From: Variovorax paradoxus
GTDB taxonomy: Bacteria; Pseudomonadota; Gammaproteobacteria; Burkholderiales; Burkholderiaceae_C
Reading direction: 5' to 3'
Assembly (NCBI GenBank): GCA_016806145.1
Contig: CP063166.1
Location: forward strand, 1,922,001-1,986,000
Length of the DNA: 64,000 nucleotides
Every line of letters begins with the position of its first letter. Within the stretch, counting starts at the first letter, position 1. The translations under genes were made by a program, and so were the position numbers. Positions 47,122-53,751 of this stretch are shown here, piece by piece. Below the pieces are notes generated by a model that saw only the letters and a program-made list of their open reading frames with translations, ran no database searches and was not told the DNA's origin.

Positions 47122-49050
47122 ATGACCGACGCTTTTGAAGCGCAGGGCGAGCTCGCGCCTGTGCAATCGATTCACAACAACGAATTTTCCGCTGTCACCT
47201 CCGAAGTGCCCGTGCTCGAGGCGCTCGACGCCGCCAGCACCGAGGCCAACGAAGCCCTCGAGGTCGCCGATCAGGACGCGCAGACGTCCGACGCACCCGA
47301 GGCACCGCGCGGCCCCAACGGATTCATTCCGCTGGGCCTCGCACCCGAACTGATCGCCGCCGTCGTGGACCTGGGCTTCCACCAGCCCACGACCGTGCAG
47401 GAAAAGGTGATCCCGCTGGCCCGCGGCGACGAGTCGGCCCGTTTCGTCGACCTGATGGTCTCGAGCCAGACCGGCAGCGGCAAGACCGCGGCCTTCCTGC
47501 TGCCCGTGCTGCACACGCTGATCCGCCGCCAGGCCGAAGCCGCCGCCGCCGAGCGCGCCGAATTCGACCGCCTCGCGGCCGAAGCCGCCGAACGCGGCGA
47601 AGCGCCGCCGAAGCGGCCCAAGCGCGTCAACCCGACCAGCAACCGCAACTTCAAGGCCGCCACCCCCGGCGCCCTGGTGCTGTGCCCGACGCGCGAACTC
47701 GCGCAGCAGGTCGCGCACGACGCCATCGAACTGGTGCGCCACTGCCGTGGCCTGCGCATCGCCAACGTGGTGGGCGGCATGCCCTACCAGCTGCAGATCG
47801 CGCGCCTGCAGAACGCCGACCTCGTGGTCGCCACGCCGGGCCGCCTGCTCGACCTGCAGCGCTCGATGCAGATCAAGCTCGACAAGGTCAAGTTCCTGGT
47901 GGTCGACGAGGCCGACCGCATGCTCGACCTGGGCTTCGCCGACGACCTGGCCGAAGTCAACCAGCTCACCATCGAGCGCCAGCAGACCATGATGTTCAGC
48001 GCCACCTTCGCGCCGCGCATCCAGCAGCTGGCCCAGCGCGTGATGCGCGAGCCGCAGCGCGTGACCATCGACAGCCCGCAGGAAAAGCACGCCAACATCA
48101 AGCAGTCGCTGTTCTGGGCCGACAACGCCGCCCACAAGCGCAAGCTGCTCGACCACTGGCTGCGCGACACCAGCATCAACCAGGCGATCGTGTTCGCCAG
48201 CACCCAGGTGGAATGCGACGGCCTCGCCAACGACCTGCAGCAGGACGGCTTCAGCGCCGTGGCGCTGCACGGCGCGCTGAGCCAGGGCCTGCGCAACCGC
48301 CGCCTGATGGCGCTGCGCCAGGGCCAGGTGCAGATCCTGGTGGCGACCGACGTGGCCGCGCGCGGCATCGACGTGCCGACCATCACCCACGTCTTCAACT
48401 TCGGCCTGCCGATGAAGGCCGAGGACTACACCCACCGCATCGGCCGCACCGGCCGTGCCGGCCGCGACGGCCTGGCGATCACCTTCGCCGAGTTCCGCGA
48501 CCGCCGCCGCATCATGGACATCGAGCAGTACAGCCGCCAGCAGTTCAAGGCCGAGGTGATCCCCGGCATGGAACCGCAGCAGCGCATGCCGCAATCGCGC
48601 CCGCAGGGCGACTTCGGCGGCCGCGGCCGTGGCGGCGATCGTCGCCAGGGCAACGGCGGCGGTGGCTACCGCGGCGGCAATGGCGGTGGCAACGGCTACG
48701 CCAACGCCAGCGGCTTCAACGACCGCAATGCACGCGGCCCGGCCGGCGGCGCGCCGCGCGGCGGCTTCGGCGGTGGCCAGAACGCCGGTTTCGGCGGCGG
48801 CCGCGACCGTGACGAGTCGGCCGGCTTCGGCCGCAAGCCGGGCTGGGGCGACAGCGCACCGCGCGGCAATGCCGGCGGCAGCCGCAACGAAGGCTTCGGC
48901 GCCCGCAGCGGCGGTTCGCGCAACGAAGGCGGCTTCGCACCGCGCAACGACGGCTTCGCGCCCCGCAAGGGCCCGGGCCACGCCGGCGGCCCCGGCAAGG
49001 TGTTCGTGCCGCGCGACGCGCAGAAGCGCGCCTTCAAGCCCAGCCGCTGA
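47122..49050 (+). CDS. DEAD-box ATP-dependent RNA helicase with RGG-rich tail
   Basis: 642-residue helicase. Motifs in order: Q motif (PTTVQEKVIPLARG), I (SSQTGSGKTAAFLLPVLH), Ia (PTRELAQQV), II (VVDEADRMLDLGF), III (SATFAP), then the second RecA lobe with ATDVAARGIDVPTI and VI (HRIGRTGRAGR). A long acidic N-terminal extension (about 60 residues) and a Gly/Arg/Asn-rich C-terminal tail of about 150 residues (RGRGGDRRQGNGGGGYRGG...) suggest nonspecific RNA binding, as in RhlE/CsdA-type proteins. An insert of about 40 residues rich in Ala/Glu/Arg lies between motifs I and Ia. ATG 47122 is preferred to a TTG at 47113. Confidence 0.94.
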   Translation: MTDAFEAQGELAPVQSIHNNEFSAVTSEVPVLEALDAASTEANEALEVADQDAQTSDAPEAPRGPNGFIPLGLAPELIAAVVDLGFHQPTTVQEKVIPLARGDESARFVDLMVSSQTGSGKTAAFLLPVLHTLIRRQAEAAAAERAEFDRLAAEAAERGEAPPKRPKRVNPTSNRNFKAATPGALVLCPTRELAQQVAHDAIELVRHCRGLRIANVVGGMPYQLQIARLQNADLVVATPGRLLDLQRSMQIKLDKVKFLVVDEADRMLDLGFADDLAEVNQLTIERQQTMMFSATFAPRIQQLAQRVMREPQRVTIDSPQEKHANIKQSLFWADNAAHKRKLLDHWLRDTSINQAIVFASTQVECDGLANDLQQDGFSAVALHGALSQGLRNRRLMALRQGQVQILVATDVAARGIDVPTITHVFNFGLPMKAEDYTHRIGRTGRAGRDGLAITFAEFRDRRRIMDIEQYSRQQFKAEVIPGMEPQQRMPQSRPQGDFGGRGRGGDRRQGNGGGGYRGGNGGGNGYANASGFNDRNARGPAGGAPRGGFGGGQNAGFGGGRDRDESAGFGRKPGWGDSAPRGNAGGSRNEGFGARSGGSRNEGGFAPRNDGFAPRKGPGHAGGPGKVFVPRDAQKRAFKPSR

Positions 49051-49070
49051 TCGGCCCTCGAGCTGCTCGC

Positions 49071-49102
49071 AAAGCCCGCGTTCTCCGGAACGCGGGCTTT
49101 TT
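49071..49102 (+). terminator. Intrinsic terminator of the helicase gene
   Basis: AAAGCCCGCGTTC (49071-49083) pairs perfectly over 13 bp with GAACGCGGGCTTT (49088-49100), loop TCCG, followed by T. Confidence 0.92.
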
Positions 49103-49142
49103 GCATTGGGGGTTTGCGAGCAGTCGAAGGCGCCGATTTTGG

Positions 49143-49171
49143 TTGACGTCTGAATTGATGAAAAGTAATGT
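49143..49171 (+). promoter_or_regulatory. Sigma-70 promoter of the octopine-dehydrogenase-like operon
   Basis: TTGACG (49143-49148) and TAATGT (49166-49171) are spaced exactly 17 bases in an A/T-rich island, about 80 bases before the first gene. It would drive the four coupled genes from 49253 to 53058. Confidence 0.62.
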
Positions 49172-49252
49172 ATTGGACGCGCGCAGTCCTGCATTCCGGT
49201 TCCGCATCGTCGGCTGCCGGTTCATCAACCTCAGCTTTTCGACCCTTCGACC

Positions 49253-50326
49253 ATGAAAATCGCGATCCTGGGTGGCGGCCATGGAGCCTATGCGGCCGCC
49301 GCCGATCTGTCCGAAGCCGGGCATGAAGTGCGGCTGTGGCGCCGCGACGCGGCCGCGCTGCAGCCGGTCATCGACAGCGGCAGCATCGTGCTCAAGGATG
49401 CGCGCGGCGTGCGCGAGGTGCCCATTGCGCTGCCCACCGCCGACATCGGCGCGGCGCTGCGCGATGCCGAACTGATCGTGCTGCCGACCCCGGCCATCGC
49501 GCAGGACTTCATCGCGCGCGCCATGGCGCCGCACCTGGTCGACGGCCAGGTGGTGTTCCTGCCGCCCGGCACCTTCGGCAGCTACGTGATGGCGCGCACC
49601 GTGCGCGAGGCCGGCAACCGCGCCGACGTGGCCTGGGCCGAGACCGGCACCTTGCCCTACCTGGCGCGCAAGCACGGCGAGCGCGAGGTCAATGTCACCA
49701 TCCGCGCGATCCGCCTGCCCACCGGCGTCTATCCGGCACGCAAGGCCGCGCAGGCGATCGACACCATCCGCGTGGCCTACCCGAGCGTGCACGGCTGCGG
49801 CGACGCGCTCTCGGGCGCGCTGATGAATGCCGGCCCGGTCATCCATCCGCCGCTGATGGTGATGAATGCCGCGCCGCTGCAGCACTTCGAGCGCTGGGAC
49901 ATCCACAACGAAGGCACGCAGCCCGCGGTGCGCGCCGTGACCGACCAGCTCGACCGCGAGCGCATCGCGGTGCGCGAAGCCTTTGGCCATGGCGGCCCGC
50001 ACTATCCGCTGGCCGACCACTACGACAACGACCGCTGGATGTACGGCGACGCCCACAAGCAGCTCGTGAAATCAGGCGACTGGCGCGAGAACATCGACCT
50101 GCACGGCCACCGCTACATCACGGAAGACACCGAGCTCGGCCTGGCCTTCCTCGCCTCGGCCGCAAGGCATGCGGGCGTCGATGCACCCATCGCCCACGGC
50201 CTGCTCGCGATCGTCGGCGGCTTCCTCGGCCGCGACCTGCGCCAGGGGCCGCGCAGCTTCGAGACCCTGGGCCTCGCGGACCTGTCGGCCGACGCGCTGC
50301 GCCAGAGGCTGCACGATGGCGAATGA
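49253..50326 (+). CDS. NAD(P)-dependent octopine/nopaline dehydrogenase family protein
   Basis: 357-residue dehydrogenase. N-terminal Rossmann motif MKIAILGGGHGAYAAAADLSEAGHEVRLWRRD and a C-terminal helical domain (GAGLMNAGPVIHPPLM-type segment at about 180-200, HYPLADHYDNDRWMYGDA) typical of octopine/nopaline dehydrogenases and ketopantoate-reductase-like relatives. These enzymes reductively join, or oxidatively split, amino acids and 2-oxo acids; in catabolic operons they probably act on a pathway intermediate. First gene of a coupled four-gene operon; overlaps the next gene by 11 bases. Confidence 0.85.
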   Translation: MKIAILGGGHGAYAAAADLSEAGHEVRLWRRDAAALQPVIDSGSIVLKDARGVREVPIALPTADIGAALRDAELIVLPTPAIAQDFIARAMAPHLVDGQVVFLPPGTFGSYVMARTVREAGNRADVAWAETGTLPYLARKHGEREVNVTIRAIRLPTGVYPARKAAQAIDTIRVAYPSVHGCGDALSGALMNAGPVIHPPLMVMNAAPLQHFERWDIHNEGTQPAVRAVTDQLDRERIAVREAFGHGGPHYPLADHYDNDRWMYGDAHKQLVKSGDWRENIDLHGHRYITEDTELGLAFLASAARHAGVDAPIAHGLLAIVGGFLGRDLRQGPRSFETLGLADLSADALRQRLHDGE

Positions 50327-51314
50327 GCCGGTCCGCTTCGCCGCGGTCGGCGCGGGGCGCATGGGCCGCGGCATCGCGATCGCCTTCGCCTACGCGGGCC
50401 ATCGCATCGCGCTGGTCGACCTGCGCGTGCGCGGCGAGGAGGCCTGGAACAAGCTGCACGACGAGGCACGGCAGGAGATCGCGGCCAGCCTCGCGGGCCT
50501 GGCGCAACTCGGCGTGATCGATGCGGCGCAGGCCGAGGCCATCGCGGCGCGCGTGCAGTACGTGCGCGCGGCGCAGGCACCGGCGGCGCTCGCGCAGGCC
50601 GAGCTGGTGTTCGAGGGCGTGCCCGAAACGCTGGCGGCCAAGCGCGAGGCCTTCGAACAGATCAACGCCCATTGCCGCGACGACGCGATCCTGACCTCGA
50701 CCACCAGCAGCATCCTGGTCACGCAGCTCGCGGCGCTGGTGCGCAGGCCCGAGCGTTTCCTCAACATGCACTGGCTCAATCCGGCCTACGTGATCCCGGT
50801 GGTCGAACTGAGCTGCCATCCGGGCACCGACCCCGCCGTGCTGGCGCGCACGCGCGAGATCATGGAAGCGATCGGCAAGCTGCCCGTGGTGTGCGGGCCC
50901 ACGCCCGGCTACATCGTGCCGCGGCTGCAGGCGCTGATCATGAACGAGGCCGCGCGAATGATCGAAGAGGGCGCCGCCACCGCCGAAGAGATCGACAAGG
51001 CCACGCGCCACGGCCTCGGCCTGCGCTTCGCGGCGCTCGGCGTGGTCGAGTTCATCGACTTCGGCGGCTGCGACATCCTGCACCACGCGAGCCGCGAGAT
51101 GTCGGCCTCGATCGACAAGGGGCGCTACACCGCGCCGGCCATCGTCGACCGCATGGTGGAGGAGGGGCGGCTCGGCCTCAAGAGCGGCAGCGGCTTCTAT
51201 GCCTACGAAGGCACCGACACCGCCGCCTACCGCCGCGACGTGCTCTCGCGCACGCTCGGCATGCTGCGCCATGCGGGCCTCTGGCGGCCCGCGGCCGAGC
51301 GCACGCTGCCATGA
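50316..51314 (+). CDS. 3-hydroxyacyl-CoA dehydrogenase family protein
   Basis: 332-residue NAD-dependent dehydrogenase of the HBDH family: AAVGAGRMGRGIAIAFAYAGHRIALVDLR (NAD site), ELVFEGVPETLAAKREAFEQINAHCRDDAILTSTTSSI, RFLNMHWLNPAYVIPVVELSCHPGTD (catalytic His region) and the C-terminal HGLGLRFAALGVVEFIDFGG dimerisation domain. It likely oxidises a 3-hydroxyacyl compound in the catabolic pathway encoded around it. Ends in an ATGA overlap with the next gene. Confidence 0.9.
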   Translation: MANEPVRFAAVGAGRMGRGIAIAFAYAGHRIALVDLRVRGEEAWNKLHDEARQEIAASLAGLAQLGVIDAAQAEAIAARVQYVRAAQAPAALAQAELVFEGVPETLAAKREAFEQINAHCRDDAILTSTTSSILVTQLAALVRRPERFLNMHWLNPAYVIPVVELSCHPGTDPAVLARTREIMEAIGKLPVVCGPTPGYIVPRLQALIMNEAARMIEEGAATAEEIDKATRHGLGLRFAALGVVEFIDFGGCDILHHASREMSASIDKGRYTAPAIVDRMVEEGRLGLKSGSGFYAYEGTDTAAYRRDVLSRTLGMLRHAGLWRPAAERTLP

Positions 51315-52126
51315 CGCCGACCATCCGCCGCGCCTTCGCCGATCTGTCGGTCGGGCAGGTGCACTACGCGAGCTGCGGCGCCATCGATGCGCCGCCGGTG
51401 CTGCTGCTGCACCAGTCGCCGCGCAGCTGGCGCGAGTACGAAGCGGTGCTGCCCCTGCTCGGGACGCGGCATCGCGCGATCGCAATGGACACCGTGGGCT
51501 TCGGCGATTCGGCCGCGGGCAGCGAGCCCGCCTCGATCGCGCACTGGGCCCGCGTCGCGGCCGAGTTGCTCGATGCGCTGCGCATCGAACGCATCGCCGT
51601 GGTCGGCCATCACACGGGCGGCGTGGTCGCGATCGAACTCGCGGCCGCGCTCGGCGAGCGCGTGCGCGCGCTGGTGCTGTCCTCGACGCCCTACACCGAC
51701 GAAGCCTTTCGCCGTGCGCGCGCCGAGCGTCCGCCGATCGACGAGGTCGCGCCCAGCGAAGACGGCAGCCATCTCGCGGCGCTGTGGGGCAAGCGGCAGG
51801 GTTTCTATCCACCCCACCGGCCCGAGCTGCTCGAGGCCTTCGTGCTCGATGCGCTCAAGGTCGGCCGGCGGCTCGAGGAAGGCCATCGTGCCGTGGCCTC
51901 GTACCGCATGGAAGAGCGCATCGATCGCGTCACGCAGCCCGTGCTGATCGTGCGCGCGCCCGAGGACCCCTTCGCCTCGCCGCATGCGCAGGAACTCGCG
52001 CAGCATCTGCGCCACGCGGCCAGCGTGCGCATCGCCGACATCGAAGGCGGCATGGTGCCGCTGCCCGACCAGTTGCCCGAAGCCTTCGCGCGCTGCGTGG
52101 ACGACTTCCTCGCGGGTCTCGCATGA
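51311..52126 (+). CDS. Alpha/beta-hydrolase-fold protein with substituted catalytic residues
   Basis: 271 residues with the full alpha/beta-hydrolase layout: PPVLLLHQSPRSWREYEAVLPLLGTRHRAIAMDTVGFGDS, then the nucleophile elbow, then VLIVRAPEDPFASP (acid Asp region). The elbow reads G99-H-H-T-G-G, so His101 sits where Ser is normal. At the usual catalytic His position the sequence is EGGMVPLPD, with Met248. The classical triad is therefore apparently absent, which suggests a non-hydrolytic lyase or cofactor-free activity, or a different triad geometry. Coupled by ATGA overlaps on both sides. Confidence 0.8.
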   Translation: MTPTIRRAFADLSVGQVHYASCGAIDAPPVLLLHQSPRSWREYEAVLPLLGTRHRAIAMDTVGFGDSAAGSEPASIAHWARVAAELLDALRIERIAVVGHHTGGVVAIELAAALGERVRALVLSSTPYTDEAFRRARAERPPIDEVAPSEDGSHLAALWGKRQGFYPPHRPELLEAFVLDALKVGRRLEEGHRAVASYRMEERIDRVTQPVLIVRAPEDPFASPHAQELAQHLRHAASVRIADIEGGMVPLPDQLPEAFARCVDDFLAGLA

Positions 52127-53058
52127 AGGCCGTGCGCATCGCGCAATGGGGCGAGCCGCCGCGCATCGAGGAGCGGCCCGATCCCGTGCCCGCGCCGGGC
52201 CGCAGCCTGGTGCGCATGCAGGCCGCGACCGTCGGCCACATCGATCGCACCGTGTGGCGCGGCGGTTTCCTGCGCCCGCCGCCCTTGCCCTACACGCCCG
52301 GCGTCGAGGGCGCGGGCATCGTGATCCACAGCGAACGCTTCGCGCCGGGTCAGCGCGTGTGGCTGCGCGGCAGCGGCCTCGGCACGCTGTTCGATGGCAC
52401 CTGGTGCGAGATCGCCGACGCGCCCGATGCCGCGCTCGGCGAACTGCCCGAGGGCCTCGACATGGCACTGGGCTCGGCCTTCTTCTCGCCCTGCACCTCG
52501 GCCTGGGTCGCGTTGCATGAAGTGGCGCGCGTGCGCGCAGGCGAACGCGTGATGGTCACGGGCGCGAGCGGTGCGGTCGGCTCGCTCGCGGTGCAGCTCG
52601 CGCTCGAGATCGGTGCGAAGGTCTGCGCGGTGGTGGCGGATGCGTCCGCCGACCATGGCTTGCCTTCGGGTGTCGACGTCGTCGAGTGGCGATCCGGCAT
52701 CGAAGCGCCGTCGCAAGAGGCCGAGGTGCTGATCGACACCGTCGGCGGCGACGTGCTCGCCACGCTGCTGGGCCGCGTGCTGCCCGGTGGCCGCGCGGTG
52801 CTGATCGGCTACACGGCGGGCGAGACCCTGTCGCTCTCGCTGCCGGCCTTCATGCAGCGCGACGTGAGTCTGCTGCCGCTCAACATGTTCCGGCGCGAGG
52901 CGCAGGGCCGCGCGGCCGTGCCTCGGTTGCTCGAGCGATTGAGCGACGGGCGTTTGCGGCTCGCGGTGCAACGCTTCGCGTTCGACGAAGCGGCACGGGC
53001 GCTGGCGTGGATCGCGCAGCGCGGCCATCGAGGCCGCGCGGTGCTCGTCGCGGACTGA
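52123..53058 (+). CDS. MDR-family (quinone oxidoreductase-like) alcohol dehydrogenase
   Basis: 311-residue medium-chain dehydrogenase/reductase: GroES-like domain MKAVRIAQWGEPPRIEERPDPVPAPG...PYTPGVEGAGIVI and Rossmann domain RVMVTGASGAVGSLAVQLALEIGAKVCAVV (AxxGxxG type). No structural-zinc Cys cluster is visible, so it belongs with the zinc-free quinone-oxidoreductase branch. Last gene of the coupled operon; its stop faces the MarR gene stop 10 bases away. Confidence 0.87.
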   Translation: MKAVRIAQWGEPPRIEERPDPVPAPGRSLVRMQAATVGHIDRTVWRGGFLRPPPLPYTPGVEGAGIVIHSERFAPGQRVWLRGSGLGTLFDGTWCEIADAPDAALGELPEGLDMALGSAFFSPCTSAWVALHEVARVRAGERVMVTGASGAVGSLAVQLALEIGAKVCAVVADASADHGLPSGVDVVEWRSGIEAPSQEAEVLIDTVGGDVLATLLGRVLPGGRAVLIGYTAGETLSLSLPAFMQRDVSLLPLNMFRREAQGRAAVPRLLERLSDGRLRLAVQRFAFDEAARALAWIAQRGHRGRAVLVAD

Positions 53059-53067
53059 GCTTCAGCG

Positions 53068-53553
53068 CTACGCGTCGTCCTCTTCCTGCGCCGCGTCGGA
53101 CGGCGCATGCGCATGCAGCTGGATCATCAGCCGCAGCGTGTTCTTGAGTTCCTCCGCGCGCGTGAGGCCGAAGGGCTCGAGCACGCGGCGCTCGTGCTCG
53201 CTCGCGAGCTGCATCAGATGCTCCACCTTGGCCGCACCCTTGCGGGTGATGCGCACCAGCGTGATGCGGCGATCGCTCTCATGGGGAATGCGCTCGACCT
53301 GGCCCTGCGTCTCCATGCGGTCGAGCAGCCGCGTCACGGTCGGCTGCTTGGTCACGGTGATCTGCGCGAGCCGGCCGATGCTCACTGCATCGCCGCCCGC
53401 CAGCGAGGCCATCACGCGCCACTCCGACACCGAGAAACCCTCCTGCCGCGCCACCTCGTGGAACTCCGAGGAGATCAGCTGGCTGGCCTGCGCGAGCAGC
53501 GCGGGCAGGTAGTTGTCGACGAAGCGCTGCGGCTTCTTTTCAGTGCTTCCCAT
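53068..53553 (-). CDS. MarR family transcriptional regulator of the catabolic cluster
   Basis: 161-residue winged-HTH regulator: SSEFHEVARQEGFSVSEWRVMASLAGGDAVSIGRLAQITVTKQPTVTRLLDRMETQGQVERIPHESDRRITLVRITRKGAAKVEHLM contains the recognition helix (KQPTVTRLLDRM) and the wing (DRRITLVRIT). Position, convergent with operon 49253-53058 and divergent from the oxygenase operon at 53752, makes it the probable local regulator, relieved by an aromatic ligand. By analogy to MarR-type auxin-responsive repressors of Variovorax it might sense indole-3-acetate; this is inference. Confidence 0.9.
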   Translation of the reverse strand: MGSTEKKPQRFVDNYLPALLAQASQLISSEFHEVARQEGFSVSEWRVMASLAGGDAVSIGRLAQITVTKQPTVTRLLDRMETQGQVERIPHESDRRITLVRITRKGAAKVEHLMQLASEHERRVLEPFGLTRAEELKNTLRLMIQLHAHAPSDAAQEEDDA

Positions 53554-53587
53554 GCGTTCTCCCGATGCACATCGAACGACCCCGAAG

Positions 53588-53603
53588 TGGCACGCGGCTT
53601 GCG
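53588..53603 (+). promoter_or_regulatory. Sigma-54 (-24/-12) promoter element
   Basis: TGGCACGCGGCTTGCG matches the sigma-54 consensus TGGCACG-N4-TTGCW at every fixed position except the last. The GG (53589-53590) and GC (53601-53602) have the correct spacing. It points towards the oxygenase operon, with a predicted start near 53613-53615. No sigma-54 activator gene is visible in the window. Confidence 0.55.
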
Positions 53604-53618
53604 TGTCTAGGGTTATTC

Positions 53619-53638
53619 ATGATTGTGGATAGATTCAT
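53619..53638. promoter_or_regulatory. Candidate MarR operator
   Basis: ATGATTGTGGATAGATTCAT is an imperfect 20-bp palindrome (ATGAnTnT...AnAnTCAT) in the only A/T-rich part of the MarR-iorA intergenic region. It lies just after the expected sigma-54 start point, where a MarR repressor would block transcription. The rest of 53639-53751 shows no further feature I trust. Confidence 0.4.
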
Positions 53639-53751
53639 TTCTAAACAGTATACGTACCAAGGCCCGTACAAGCACTCATCGCTTTTCTGCAGGTGATGCA
53701 TGAACGGGCCACCGCCCACACGGTGACGTCGATCCAGGAAAAGAGCAAGCC

